Source: VXNJ01 sp009840625 (GTDB lineage Bacteria; Chloroflexota; UBA11872; VXNJ01). From it: 64,000 nt of DNA. Position 1 is the stretch's first letter. Each line of letters starts with the position of its first letter. Both the position numbers and the translations under genes were made by a program. Where the stretch lies: the NCBI GenBank assembly GCA_965207915.1, contig OZ242304.1, positions 248,001 through 312,000 of the forward strand. The letters run 5' to 3'. The notes below the pieces were generated by a model, which made no database searches, was not told the origin of the DNA, and worked only from the letters and a program-made list of their open reading frames with translations. Positions 24,953 through 34,458 of the stretch are shown piece after piece.

Positions 24953-25819
24953 CTAAAGCACCACGCCGACGGTGATGGCGCCGGCATAACCCGCCGCATC
25001 TCCGGTGATTGTCGCGAGCAGGTTGCCGGCGGAGGGATCCTCTCGCAAAACCGAGTCGTTGCCGTTGCGGGTTGCGCGATTTGGCCGTTCGCCGTACGGA
25101 GGCTGCTCGAACACGCGATCGCTCAAGTCGTCCGGGAAATAGAACTGGGAAGTCAGGTAGGAATTCCCCTGGTAGTGGACCTTGAAGTGAATATGGACCG
25201 CGCGGCCGGGGTACCAACCCGGATAAATGGTGTCGAACCGGGCAATTCCATCGACATCAGTTAGCTGGATCCCGCGCAGAAAAGTTTGCTCTGACGTGTC
25301 CAACCCGCCCAGCTGGTCGGGATACCCGGAATAGGCGCCGGCGGCGTCCGCGTGCCAAATATCTACGTACGCGTCCTTGAGCGGCTCGCATTTTTTGTCG
25401 ACCCTGACTACCCGGACGGACATTTGCAGTGGGGTCCCGACGCGGTCTTCGACGATGTCCCGCCGTACCTGATTGGTATCGAAGTAAAACGGTCCCTCCG
25501 TCGCCTCGGGTGTGAGCACACAGACTGGATCGTCCACGATCGGCGCCGGTATTGGCGCGGAGGTAGCCAGGGTGTTCTCCCGGCTACCAGATCCGATCGG
25601 CGCGCGGAACTGGCACCCGGTGAACACCGCCGCTCCCAATAGGCCCAACTTCCGAATCAAATTTCTTCGAGGGCCGAAATTGGGATCCGGACTTGGATCT
25701 TCCGATATCCGCCGGTGAAGGGAGTGTCTGTCAGGTTCCAGTACCGTCATTTCTTCCGCTCGCGGCACGCGGTCCAACCCAATTCGCGCCCGCAGGGGGC
25801 GAGTCCATTTTTGTTGCAA
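24953..25819 (-). CDS. Exported intradiol ring-cleavage dioxygenase-like protein
   Basis: 288 residues. After about 50 residues comes RRNLIRKLGLLGAAVFTGC, a twin-arginine-like signal ending in a lipobox, so the protein is probably exported and lipid-anchored. The catalytic fold follows: ATEGPFYFD, AYVDIWHADAAGAYSGY (first Fe-ligand Tyr), YPGWYPGRAVHIHFKV (second Tyr and His ligands). It would cleave catechol-type aromatics between the hydroxyls; the substrate is unknown. It lies on the opposite strand to the fusion gene, 68 bp apart. An internal start at MTVLEPDRHSL (25753) is possible. Confidence 0.88.
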   Translation of the reverse strand: MQQKWTRPLRARIGLDRVPRAEEMTVLEPDRHSLHRRISEDPSPDPNFGPRRNLIRKLGLLGAAVFTGCQFRAPIGSGSRENTLATSAPIPAPIVDDPVCVLTPEATEGPFYFDTNQVRRDIVEDRVGTPLQMSVRVVRVDKKCEPLKDAYVDIWHADAAGAYSGYPDQLGGLDTSEQTFLRGIQLTDVDGIARFDTIYPGWYPGRAVHIHFKVHYQGNSYLTSQFYFPDDLSDRVFEQPPYGERPNRATRNGNDSVLREDPSAGNLLATITGDAAGYAGAITVGVVL

Positions 25820-26110
25820 ACACTCAATGATCGCCGGCTACAGCGAGCCGCAGCTCCGCGTTCGCCCGAGCCGAATTCCAGTAAACGTCTTCACATTTAT
25901 GTCTACTTCCGTAGTGCCTGCCGTTCCGGCATCGATCTCTCGATCATCCGTGGGCCTGGAATACAGGGAATCTGTTCCAAAGATCCCATCGCTTCGTGTT
26001 TTCGCCCGTCGATCGATCACGTTCAGCGGGCAATCACGCCGCGTATCTTCGACACCCGCCCGGGTCTTTATCAATAATGGTCACGCCACCAGCTGAAGGG
26101 ACGTGCGGTC

Positions 26111-27250
26111 GTGATTGATTGGCTCGGAATCGACCATCTGTTTGATCTCTCCGGGACCGAAGCCATTGCGGGGTTTCTTACGCCGCTGGCGGTATTCGTG
26201 GTGTTTTTTCTTGCCCAGGTCATCCTGCCCGCGCGCCGAGTTCCGGGATATGTCCAGAATCCGGCCACCGGCGAGCCGCGCAATTACCGGCTAAACGGTG
26301 TGATCGTTTTTTTGATCGCGTTGGTCGTGTGGGCATTCGAACTCACCGGCATGCCGCGCGATTGGTTCTACCGCTCGGCAATTTATGCCGTTGCCGGAGG
26401 CACCGTTTTTTGTCTGGTGTTTTCATTGTTCGCGGTTTTCAGCCAACCGCAGGGCGAGATCAAGAATTCATTCCTGGCCTTGTGGGAGGGACGCGCGCTC
26501 GAACTGCCGTTCTTCAACGAGCGCTTCGACGTGAAGATGTACCTCTACGTGGTCGGTGGGACCATGCTCGTGCTCAACGCCCTGTCCGGCGCGGCGTACC
26601 ACTACGAACTCTTTGGCGATGATTCCAATCCGGGCGTATTCCTCTACGCGGCCTTTTTCACGTTCTACATATTCGATTACATGGTCTTCGAGCGAGTCCA
26701 GCTCTACACGTACGACCTGATCCATGAAATGCTCGGGTTCAAGCTCATCTGGGGCGGACTGGTCATCTACGGCTGGCTTTACATCCTTCCGATCTGGGGG
26801 ATGGCAGTCCATCCCGATCCGGGTTTTTCAACGGCCTGGACGTACGTCTGGCTGATCGGCACCACCGTCCTGTTTCTGTTCGGGTGGAGCATTTCGCGCG
26901 GCGGAAACCTGCAGAAGTACACGTTCAAGCGCTGGCCGGACAGGAAGTTCCTGGGGATCATCGAACCCCAGTACATCCAGGCCGGAGACCGCAAGATCCT
27001 TTGCAGCGGCTACTGGGGCCTCGCTCGCCACTTGAACTACCTGGGTGAGGGGTTCATTTGCATTTCGATCGGTCTTGTTTTCGGCTACTTCACCAATCCC
27101 TGGGCCTGGACCTATTTCGTATTCATCGTCTCGCTTTTCACCTGGCGGCAACGCCTGGACGAATCGGTCTGCGCCGAGAAATATGGCGAAGAAAAATGGG
27201 CGGAGTACAAGGCCAGGGTCAAGTACCGGATTTTCCCGGGCATCTACTAG
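26111..27250 (+). CDS. ERG4/ERG24-like sterol reductase family membrane protein, copy 1
   Basis: A 379-residue polytopic membrane protein with about nine hydrophobic segments. The family signature CSGYWGLARHLNYLGE lies near the C-terminus, matching the conserved motif of sterol C-14/C-24 reductases. NLQKYTFKRWP precedes it and EKYGEEKWAEYKARVKYRIFPGIY ends the protein. These enzymes reduce sterol double bonds with NADPH in the membrane. A bacterial copy could act on host- or environment-derived sterols or another polyprenoid. GTG 26111 has AAGGG 10 nt upstream. A close paralogue of the same length follows. Confidence 0.88.
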   Translation: MIDWLGIDHLFDLSGTEAIAGFLTPLAVFVVFFLAQVILPARRVPGYVQNPATGEPRNYRLNGVIVFLIALVVWAFELTGMPRDWFYRSAIYAVAGGTVFCLVFSLFAVFSQPQGEIKNSFLALWEGRALELPFFNERFDVKMYLYVVGGTMLVLNALSGAAYHYELFGDDSNPGVFLYAAFFTFYIFDYMVFERVQLYTYDLIHEMLGFKLIWGGLVIYGWLYILPIWGMAVHPDPGFSTAWTYVWLIGTTVLFLFGWSISRGGNLQKYTFKRWPDRKFLGIIEPQYIQAGDRKILCSGYWGLARHLNYLGEGFICISIGLVFGYFTNPWAWTYFVFIVSLFTWRQRLDESVCAEKYGEEKWAEYKARVKYRIFPGIY

Positions 27251-27449
27251 AGAGTCCCGGCGCAGCTCGTGTGGGCTCCCTTCGCGCCCGCCCAAGTCAT
27301 GCAATCGAATTCGCCCGGCGTTTCGATATCGCTCACCTGGCGTTCGAGTTCAGGCAACAGTTTGGTCGATCCCGGTCGAACTTCGCGCCCGTTGATAGTC
27401 CGGGCGCCTTGGCCACAACGGCCGCTAAATTCGGGTAAGGCGAGTGATC

Positions 27450-28589
27450 GTGATTGACGGGCTCGGAATAGGCCACCTGCTCGAGCTTTCGCCGGCGGAG
27501 GCCGCAGCCGGGTTCTTCACGCCTTTGGCGATCTTCGTAGCGTTTTTTCTGGCGCAGCTCGTTTTGCCGGGCGTACGCGTACCCGGCTACGTCATAGATC
27601 CGCGCACCGGGCAGACCCGCAAGTACCGCCTGAACGGGATCCTGGTCTTTGCGATCGCTCTGGCGGTGTGGGGATTCGAGCTCACCGGAATGCCCCGGGA
27701 CTGGTTTTACAGATCCTCCGTTTACGCCGTGGCCGGGGGAACAGTCTTTACCGCTATCTTTACCGCCATCGCAGTGCTCACCCAGCCGGCGGAATCGTCG
27801 AAGGGACTGCTGGCGGCGCTGTGGAGCGGGAGGGTCCGGGAGCTGTCGTTCTTCCGGGACCGCGTGGACCTGAAGATGTATTTCTATGTCGTGGGCGGCA
27901 CCATGCTTTCGCTAAACGCCCTATCCGGGGCCGCCTATCACTACCAGCGATTCGGTGACGACTTCAACCCTGGGGTGTTCCTTTACGCGGGATTCCTTAC
28001 GTACTACGTGCTGGATTACTTTGTTTTCGAGCGGGTCCAGCTTTACACCTTTGACGTGATTCACGAAAAGCTGGGATTCAAGATGTTCTGGGGTGGCATG
28101 GTCGTCTTCGGGTGGTTGTTCATCCTCCCGCTGTGGGGCATGGCTGCCCACCCGAGCCCGGAATTCCATTCGCCGTGGGCACTCATATGGCTCATCGCGG
28201 CGCCCGTCTTGTACTTGACCGGTAATGGGATTGCACGGGCCACGAACATGCAGAAATACACGTTCAAGCGCTGGCCGGAACGCAAATTCCTAGGGATCAT
28301 CGAGCCCGAATACATCCAGGCGGGGGACCGCAAGATCCTGTGCAGCGGGCTTTGGGGATTGGCCCGCCACCTCAACTACTTCGGCGAATTCGTCATGGGG
28401 CTGGCGATCGTGCTGGCTTTTGGGTATTTCGCCAATCCCTGGTCGTGGATTTACCTCGTGTACGTGGTAACTCTTTTCACGGTTCGTCAACGCGAAGACG
28501 ATCACTACTGCGCCGAAAAATACGGCGACGAGAAGTGGGCGGAGTACCAGGCCCGGGTTCGGTACCGGATCATTCCCGGCATCTATTGA
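27450..28589 (+). CDS. ERG4/ERG24-like sterol reductase family membrane protein, copy 2
   Basis: A 379-residue paralogue of the preceding gene, alignable from end to end without large gaps (MIDGLGIGHLLELSPAEA versus MIDWLGIDHLFDLSGTEA). It has the same CSGLWGLARHLNYFGE signature and the same RYRIIPGIY end. I chose GTG 27450 rather than 27444 because it gives exactly the same length and N-terminus as copy 1 and has AAGG 9 nt upstream. The 199 bp between the copies hold no gene. The two arose by tandem duplication and may differ in substrate or double-bond position. Confidence 0.88.
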   Translation: MIDGLGIGHLLELSPAEAAAGFFTPLAIFVAFFLAQLVLPGVRVPGYVIDPRTGQTRKYRLNGILVFAIALAVWGFELTGMPRDWFYRSSVYAVAGGTVFTAIFTAIAVLTQPAESSKGLLAALWSGRVRELSFFRDRVDLKMYFYVVGGTMLSLNALSGAAYHYQRFGDDFNPGVFLYAGFLTYYVLDYFVFERVQLYTFDVIHEKLGFKMFWGGMVVFGWLFILPLWGMAAHPSPEFHSPWALIWLIAAPVLYLTGNGIARATNMQKYTFKRWPERKFLGIIEPEYIQAGDRKILCSGLWGLARHLNYFGEFVMGLAIVLAFGYFANPWSWIYLVYVVTLFTVRQREDDHYCAEKYGDEKWAEYQARVRYRIIPGIY

Positions 28590-28978
28590 ATTGCAAGGTT
28601 CGGGCGCGCGCCGGGTTTTGAAGCTTGTTGGCCCGAACCCTTGCCCGAGCAGCGGACTTGCAAGGGCGGAGTTCTAAGCGCGCCCGGCGACGCGTCCCGG
28701 CGCCGCCCGGAGGGATTGCATCGGAATTGGCGGACGGGCCTGGACTACAGCCGGAGGTCGATGTTTCCGCGAATTCAATCCGGGCCCGAGTGTCCGGGCG
28801 CATCGCGGCTGCGTTCGATCCGGGCGGTTGGGAGTAGCGGCGGAAGTCCGCACAGCATCGACGGCGGAAAGAATTCAACGACCAGTCGCCGATAATCTGT
28901 CCCTATTTTGGTAACCCGCACCCAGCCCGACTGAGCGAGCAAATCCAAAAGGTCTCCCCATTACCCGCTCTCGGGTGG
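28590..28978. other. Intergenic region between the sterol-reductase-like pair and the ABC operon
   Basis: About 390 bp, GC-rich, with no recognisable gene, RNA or strong terminator. It probably contains the promoter of the ABC-2 operon. Confidence 0.5.
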
Positions 28979-29740
28979 ATGTTCGTCGCCTCGTTGCGCG
29001 CGCAGTTCCGAATGAGCCGTCGCGACATAGGGGACCTCTTCATGGCGATTTCCCACCCTGTTTACGCGCTGATATTCATGGCGATATTCGTCCACGTCGG
29101 GCGCGAGGATCTTGCGTCCTATGCGCTGGTGGCTCCGATGCTGATGGGAGTTGTCGGGACGGCGGCTTTCGTCGCCGGCGAGCTGGTCATGCGCGAGCGG
29201 AGGGATCAAACCCTAGAGGTTTCGGTCATTTGTCCAGTGCCGTTTCCGGCGGTCATCTTTTCAAGAATCCTGGTCATTACCGCGATATCGATGGTCGGGA
29301 TCGTTGAGAGCTGGCTGATCGTTCGGTTCGGGTTTGGAATTGATATTGCGATCCATCATCCGGGCACGTTCGCTGCGGCGATCCTGTTGACCACGATCGC
29401 GTCCGCGGGTACCGCGCTGATCGCCGCGGCGGTGTTTTGTTTCGCGGAGGAGGTCAGGACCTTTCAAAACTCAATCACGTTCCCGCTGCTTCTTTTTTCC
29501 GGGGTCTTGGTACCCGTCACGGCGTTTCCCGACTGGCTGGAGCCGATCAGCCGGGCCGTATTCCTCTACTGGTCCGCGGACCTGCTCAGGGCATCGATGC
29601 AGCCCGAGATCCCGCAGGGTGCCAACCTGGCGCTGGCGGCACTCGCCGGACTTGGGATCGGCTCGACGCTCCTGGGTGCAGTTCTGCTCAGGCGGATGAT
29701 CGGATACCTTCGGCGCGAAGGCCGGCTGGGGGTGTTTTGA
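28979..29740 (+). CDS. ABC-2 type transporter permease
   Basis: A 253-residue integral membrane protein with about six hydrophobic helices. It has the ABC-2 layout: N-terminal RAQFRMSRRDIGDLFMAISHPVYALIFM, then GELVMRERRDQTLEVSVICPVPFPAVIFSRIL (coupling segment) and FPLLLFSGVLVPVTAFPDWLEPISRAVFLYW. It is the first gene of a permease-permease-ATPase operon; it overlaps the next by 4 nt. It is probably part of a small-molecule or lipid exporter; the substrate is unknown. Confidence 0.87.
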   Translation: MFVASLRAQFRMSRRDIGDLFMAISHPVYALIFMAIFVHVGREDLASYALVAPMLMGVVGTAAFVAGELVMRERRDQTLEVSVICPVPFPAVIFSRILVITAISMVGIVESWLIVRFGFGIDIAIHHPGTFAAAILLTTIASAGTALIAAAVFCFAEEVRTFQNSITFPLLLFSGVLVPVTAFPDWLEPISRAVFLYWSADLLRASMQPEIPQGANLALAALAGLGIGSTLLGAVLLRRMIGYLRREGRLGVF

Positions 29741-30525
29741 CCGCCCTGCGCACATTCAGATTCGGCCTTTTCGTGGGGGTACGTGATTTCACGAGTTTTT
29801 GGGGCTGGAAGTCGTGGTTCGGCGGCTGGATGGTCCAAATGATCGCCCAGGCAGTCTTTTTCTCGCTCTTGGCCAGGTTGTTCGAATCGCCGGACCAGGA
29901 ACGGTTCCTTCTGATCGGCTATGCGGTCGCGGTCGGCGCCGCAAACGTCGCCTGGACGATCCAATCCACTGCCTGGGATCGATGGATGGGCACCTATCCG
30001 CTGCTGGTGATCGCGCCATCGAGCCTGGCGCCGGCGGTGATGGGCCGCACGTCCATTTGGTTGCCGGCGGGAGTGGCAACCACCTTGTTGACGTTGTCGT
30101 TCATGGCGATCGTATTCGATCTGGCATTGCCATGGCCGGCCGCAATCGCCGTGGTGCCGCTCGTCGTGTTGACATCGCTCAGCACCTATTGTTTTTCGTT
30201 GTTCCTCGGGGCGCTGGTCATCCGAATCCCCGGGGCACGCAACTTCATACATTCGGTCATAACGATCGGCGCCCGCGCTTTTTGCGGCGTCAGCGTCCCG
30301 GTTTCATTCTGGCCGGAAGGGGTGCAAATCGTGGTGCAGGTTCTTCCGATTACCCACGGTTTGCAAGCGATTCGACTGCTGTTCGATGAAGCGCCCGCCA
30401 CCCAGGTGCTTATGTCGGCATCCCTGGAGTTGGCGGTCGCGCTGGGCTGGATCACCCTCGCCCTCATTGCGATGGATCGAATGGCGAATGCCGGAAGGGC
30501 CGACGGTTCAATTGAATTCGTGTGA
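29737..30525 (+). CDS. ABC-2 type transporter permease
   Basis: 262 residues from TTG 29737 (TALRTFRFGLFVGVRDF), overlapping the previous stop (TTGA). It has several hydrophobic helices and ends SVPVSFWPEGVQIVVQVLPITHGLQAIRLLF, typical of ABC-2 permeases such as those of lantibiotic or daunorubicin exporters. The frame is open further upstream, but that part overlaps the first permease in another frame and is not credible. It forms a heterodimeric channel with the preceding permease. Confidence 0.84.
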   Translation: MTALRTFRFGLFVGVRDFTSFWGWKSWFGGWMVQMIAQAVFFSLLARLFESPDQERFLLIGYAVAVGAANVAWTIQSTAWDRWMGTYPLLVIAPSSLAPAVMGRTSIWLPAGVATTLLTLSFMAIVFDLALPWPAAIAVVPLVVLTSLSTYCFSLFLGALVIRIPGARNFIHSVITIGARAFCGVSVPVSFWPEGVQIVVQVLPITHGLQAIRLLFDEAPATQVLMSASLELAVALGWITLALIAMDRMANAGRADGSIEFV

Positions 30526-30550
30526 ATCGCGCCGCGGTTAGGGTCAAGGC

Positions 30551-31492
30551 TTGATTTCGGTAGCGACCAAAGACCTGACGAGGGTTTACAAGATCAGGGG
30601 CGCGAACCCCGACGTGCTTGCCCTGGACCATGTATCGATGAATGTCGAGGAAGGCGAGATCCACGGTTTGCTGGGCCCCAATGGCGCCGGCAAGACGACC
30701 CTGGTAAAGGTGCTTTCCACCGTGTTGCTGCCCACCAGCGGCACCGCATCGGTGCTCGGCTTCGACGTGGTCCGCGACACGAACCGGGTCCGCCAAATGA
30801 TCGGCGTCGTCCTGGGCGGGGACCGCGGAGTTTACTGGCGGCTGACCGGCCGCGAAAACCTCGAGTACTGGTCGGCACTGTACAAGGTGCCGGCGCGAAC
30901 GGCCAAACGCCGGGTGACGGAGCTCCTGCGAATGGTCGGCCTTGCCGATCGCGCCGACCACCTGGTTGAAGGGTATTCGCGGGGAATGAAGCAACGGCTG
31001 CACCTGGCGCGCGGACTCGTTGGGGATCCCCAGGTCCTGTTTCTCGATGAACCTACTTCCGGCATGGACCCGGTCGCCGCTCTTGAATTCCGGCGCCTGG
31101 TGACCGATCTGCGGGCGCAGGGCAAGACGATTTTGCTGACCACTCACGATATGGCTGAGGCCGAGGCCGTTTGCGACCGCGTGACCTTGATAGATCGCGG
31201 AAAAATCCTGGCAGTCGAAACCCCGAATTCGCTGGGCCGGATGGTCGCGCAATTCGAGCGGATTGACTTCCAGGGGGGCACGGACGATCTGCTGCAAATA
31301 CTGGCTTCGGTGCCGGGAGTCGCGTCCGCGAAGCTTATGCCGGACGGCCGCCACCGCGTTGAACTGGAAAGCGAATCGGCCTCGCGCCAGGTACTCGAAG
31401 TCCTGGTGAGCGCCGGGGTTTCCGCAATCAACACATCGCGACCCAGCCTGGAAGAGGTCTACCTCCACGTCATTGGGAATCGCACCGAATAG
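30551..31492 (+). CDS. ABC transporter ATP-binding protein (DrrA/CcmA-like)
   Basis: 313 residues. Walker A GPNGAGKTT, Q-loop region GVVLGGDRGVYWRLTGREN, signature YSRGMKQRLHLARGL, Walker B VLFLDEPTSGMDP and H-loop LTTHDMAEAE. A C-terminal domain of about 90 residues follows (FERIDFQGGTDDLLQILASVPGV), as in drug-export ATPases. It starts at TTG 30551, 25 bp after the second permease. It powers the exporter with the two permeases upstream. Confidence 0.95.
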   Translation: MISVATKDLTRVYKIRGANPDVLALDHVSMNVEEGEIHGLLGPNGAGKTTLVKVLSTVLLPTSGTASVLGFDVVRDTNRVRQMIGVVLGGDRGVYWRLTGRENLEYWSALYKVPARTAKRRVTELLRMVGLADRADHLVEGYSRGMKQRLHLARGLVGDPQVLFLDEPTSGMDPVAALEFRRLVTDLRAQGKTILLTTHDMAEAEAVCDRVTLIDRGKILAVETPNSLGRMVAQFERIDFQGGTDDLLQILASVPGVASAKLMPDGRHRVELESESASRQVLEVLVSAGVSAINTSRPSLEEVYLHVIGNRTE

Positions 31493-31581
31493 TCCAGTCT
31501 GTCGAGCATTAGCCGGCCTCGACCGCCGGGTTCTTCAGGACCGATCCGACCGTTACCGCCGCCGGAATCGAACGCGATTTT

Positions 31582-32310
31582 TTAGGAGACCAAGCGCCTG
31601 GAGCGACCGACCGATACGGCCGACCCTTCCGCCAGGAAGGCCGACGCCGGAACGCTTTCAAGGCACCCGGCAAAGACATCTCCATACATGGACCGAGCGT
31701 CGAGCTTCCACGAAACGATTGATGCCGGGGCGACCCGCCACCGGGGCCGTTCGACGCGGTACTCCACCGTTGCGCCGTCGCGTTGGATCACGTACCCCCA
31801 ATGGTGTTCGGCAATGAACGAAGTTTTGGAATCGATATCAGGAATCTCCGACGGTCCGGTCGCCTGAACGGACAGGTTGCCGCATTGCCCGCCCATACGC
31901 CATTCATAGCGGGCAAATCCTGAACCGACCTCGTGACGCATCGGCAAGGTGTGATAGTTCTCGTTGTAGACCGCTCGCGCGACCAGAGTCACAGCCCGCT
32001 TGGGGACTATTTCCTTAACGAACACGACCCCTCTTCGCAATTCGCCGCCGACCGTGCGGCTTACGTAAAAGCGAAGATTCATTTCTTCGAAATCCCGATG
32101 AAACGGCACCGGGACGCCCAGGAGGCGAGTGTTCAGGAACCGGAAGGCCACGAGGCTGACGAAGCACCGGCCCCGCCACAGGCTGAGCTCGGTCCCATTC
32201 GGGACGAATCGCTCCAGCATTTCGGGGTCGACTTCGAAATTGACGATGGCCAGATCACGCCATTCGGCGGTGAGAAAGGGCCTGCCCGGTTGGCCTCCGG
32301 TCAACGCCAC
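31582..32310 (-). CDS. DUF2071 (YqjF-like) family protein
   Basis: 242 residues. PFLTAEWRDLAIVNFEVDPEMLERFVPNGTELSLWRGRCFVSLVAFRF is the typical DUF2071 N-terminus, and MNLRFYVSRTVGGELRRGVVFVKEIVPK continues it. Members resemble acetoacetate-decarboxylase-like folds, but no catalytic role has been assigned. It is convergent with the ABC ATPase gene. Confidence 0.87.
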   Translation of the reverse strand: MALTGGQPGRPFLTAEWRDLAIVNFEVDPEMLERFVPNGTELSLWRGRCFVSLVAFRFLNTRLLGVPVPFHRDFEEMNLRFYVSRTVGGELRRGVVFVKEIVPKRAVTLVARAVYNENYHTLPMRHEVGSGFARYEWRMGGQCGNLSVQATGPSEIPDIDSKTSFIAEHHWGYVIQRDGATVEYRVERPRWRVAPASIVSWKLDARSMYGDVFAGCLESVPASAFLAEGSAVSVGRSRRLVS

Positions 32311-32434
32311 GTCAATTTACCGGGTCGGGCCGGCCACCGTGACCGACCTAAGTTCGTTTTCCGATCGGGGGTGGCGCAATGACTGTTGCTGCTAACGGTG
32401 CTGACTCTGGCAAGGTCAGGGCTCGCCGCACCGG

Positions 32435-33937
32435 TCAAGCGCTGCCGGCAAAGTAAAACTCGGCGGAAGTACTGACGATAAGCGCGCCATCTACGGGGCT
32501 TTCCTCCCTGATCTCGACGCGAATGAATCTTGGTGCAATGATTTCCGGCAATTCGACTGACTTTGCGAATGTGCCCGGCCCGCCGAATTCGCCCTGCACA
32601 GTTATGTAGCCTTCGCCGACGTTTGCTCCGGCCCGGTCGTAAAGCCGGTACGAGAGATTCTTCTCAAACGGCAGCGAGCTGATCCGGCCTCGCAATTCCA
32701 GGGAGCCGAAAACAGTCGAGCCGCTTGCCGGGAGCTCCAGGACCAGTTCGGAGACGGGTTCGCGGCGTTCCCTTCCGTCGGTAAGCGGGGCGGCCTGCAG
32801 GATCACCCCGACGCTCGTGCGGGCCGGTTCCATTCCCCTCGCCACGGCAGGGTCTATGATTTCGATTCGTCCCGGCTCATCTCTGGCGGCGAAGAATTCG
32901 ATCGGCGCGGCGAACGTCGTCGGGTAGTCCGACTCCGACCCTTCTGCGACCGGGATTGTTCCGGTGCCGATCACTCCTCCGCGGGCATCGTAAACGAGAT
33001 AGGTGAGTGAACCAGAGCCAGGAGTCGTGCTCGCAGTGCCGCGGACCTGGATTCCGCTCGCTACCGACTCTCCCGGCAGCGGCGCGCCGATCACCAATGC
33101 CTGTTGCGGAATCAGCCGGTCTCCGCGGAGCAAATACCTGCGGGTAACCGACAAACTCGGGCAACAGAGCCCGTCGCCCGGGCCGTGCGAAACGGTATCG
33201 GCGACAATTCCGCCTCGTGCGGCGGCAAGGCGTTCAACCCGCACGCGGTCGCCCAGAAAGGCACGCGCCGCCTGCACCGGTTCTCCGCCGCGGTCGAGGA
33301 ACGCGACCAGATGGATAAAGGTCCCGCTTCCGCCCCCGGAGGTGAAGGCGACGATCGCGGCATCGGTGTAACCGTCGCCGTTCAGATCGCTGAAAGCAAC
33401 GGTTTCCGCGATGACACCCGCATATTCCCGGACGCTCGGCTCCCGTTCGGACGCGATCGAGGCCTCGCCGTCTGCCAGCCGGATCGGGGTGTCCTCTCCG
33501 CCCAGCAACGGCAGCCGGTATTCGGCGTTCAGCAGTTGGTCGAGGGTGATTCGACGCATTGACCGGTCTGGTGGGTCCCACGCTTCCCAAGGGAAGTACT
33601 CGTCATTTGGCCATTGCCGGACCCCGGCGGGGCCGCGGACCCAAGTGTGTCGACGATCGAAGAATCCGGTCCAGTTGTCGGCTTTGCGCCAGGTGAGCAG
33701 GCCGTTGCTGGTTGCCTGTTGGGTCAGTCCCGTTTCCGGATCGTGGTGCTCGTTCTCGAGGCACTCGCCGACCACGTCCGGAATCAGGTCGCGCAGGGCC
33801 TTGAATCCCAATTGAAAGGAGCAGTCCTGGGCGGCAAGCGGCTGCGCGGCCAATAGCAGCGCGGCCAATCCCAACAGCACCGCCAGACGCACACCAAATT
33901 CGCGCCTTCTTCGGCTAAGGCCATTTCGCCGGATCAT
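32435..33937 (-). CDS. Secreted protein with VCBS/FG-GAP-like segment and two Gmad2 immunoglobulin-like domains
   Basis: 500 residues. A signal peptide precedes the cleavage region AAQPLAAQDCSF. A middle region contains AFSDLNGDGYTDAAIVAFTS, an FG-GAP-like calcium loop, and two cysteines in GLCCPSL. Two Gmad2-type domains follow: LPGESVASGIQVRGTAS... with TYLVYDARGGVIGTG, and LPASGSTVFGSLELRGRIS... with SYRLYDRAGANVGEG. They are probably cell-surface or extracellular, with a role in binding or envelope structure. The enzymatic function is unknown. Confidence 0.8.
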   Translation of the reverse strand: MIRRNGLSRRRREFGVRLAVLLGLAALLLAAQPLAAQDCSFQLGFKALRDLIPDVVGECLENEHHDPETGLTQQATSNGLLTWRKADNWTGFFDRRHTWVRGPAGVRQWPNDEYFPWEAWDPPDRSMRRITLDQLLNAEYRLPLLGGEDTPIRLADGEASIASEREPSVREYAGVIAETVAFSDLNGDGYTDAAIVAFTSGGGSGTFIHLVAFLDRGGEPVQAARAFLGDRVRVERLAAARGGIVADTVSHGPGDGLCCPSLSVTRRYLLRGDRLIPQQALVIGAPLPGESVASGIQVRGTASTTPGSGSLTYLVYDARGGVIGTGTIPVAEGSESDYPTTFAAPIEFFAARDEPGRIEIIDPAVARGMEPARTSVGVILQAAPLTDGRERREPVSELVLELPASGSTVFGSLELRGRISSLPFEKNLSYRLYDRAGANVGEGYITVQGEFGGPGTFAKSVELPEIIAPRFIRVEIREESPVDGALIVSTSAEFYFAGSA

Positions 33938-34137
33938 GCGTCTTGCCTGACAACTTTCAGTTCCGGTGCGGGGCTTACATCAGGGCGCCAACGGTCACCC
34001 GGAATCATCGGATGCAGGCAATTTTCGGTGCTACCGTGCGCACCGACCAGCTTTTGCGCGTACGCCTATCCGACCGCGACCGCATCACGCAAGACGAGGT
34101 CGCGGCCGAATGCGCGCCCCCGGCGAAGCGCGACCCC

Positions 34138-34458
34138 CTAGGCGCCAGGCACGCGGTAATCGACCTCGATGTTTCCGGCTCGGTCCAGGGTCTCGGGCGA
34201 AACCAATACCACCGTTCGAATCCCGATAGCGCCAGCCTTGGCGACCTCCATCGACATCGCCACCGCTGACTCGTCGTCGGGTAGATCGGCGATCATGATC
34301 AGATCGTCCGGCCCGAACGCGTAGTAGAACGCTTCGAGGCTGCCGCCCAACTTCTCGATCATGGCGGAGAACATTGCTTTGCGGCCGGTCCCGCCTTCGC
34401 GCTGCAGCCCTTCGATACCGGCCGTTGTGTAGCCGGCGCTGAACAAGAATTTCGGCAT
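34138..34458 (-). CDS. GYD domain protein
   Basis: 106 residues starting MPKFLFSAGYTTAGIEGLQREGG, the GYD-family N-terminus, then AFYYAFGPDDLIMIADLPDDESAVAMSMEVAKAGAI. These are small ferredoxin-like-fold proteins of unknown role. I chose the start at 34458 because AAAGGA lies 8 nt upstream and the homologous N-terminus begins there; the open frame extends further but is not family-like. Confidence 0.87.
   Translation of the reverse strand: MPKFLFSAGYTTAGIEGLQREGGTGRKAMFSAMIEKLGGSLEAFYYAFGPDDLIMIADLPDDESAVAMSMEVAKAGAIGIRTVVLVSPETLDRAGNIEVDYRVPGA

Noticed and set aside
29437..29736. Upstream extension of the second ABC-2 permease
   Set aside because: It overlaps the first permease in another frame and has no membrane character; TTG 29737 overlapping the preceding stop is the better start.
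34201..34230. GTTCGAATCC-like sequence suggesting a tRNA T-loop
   Set aside because: It lies inside the GYD-domain gene and no acceptor or anticodon stem can be formed around it.
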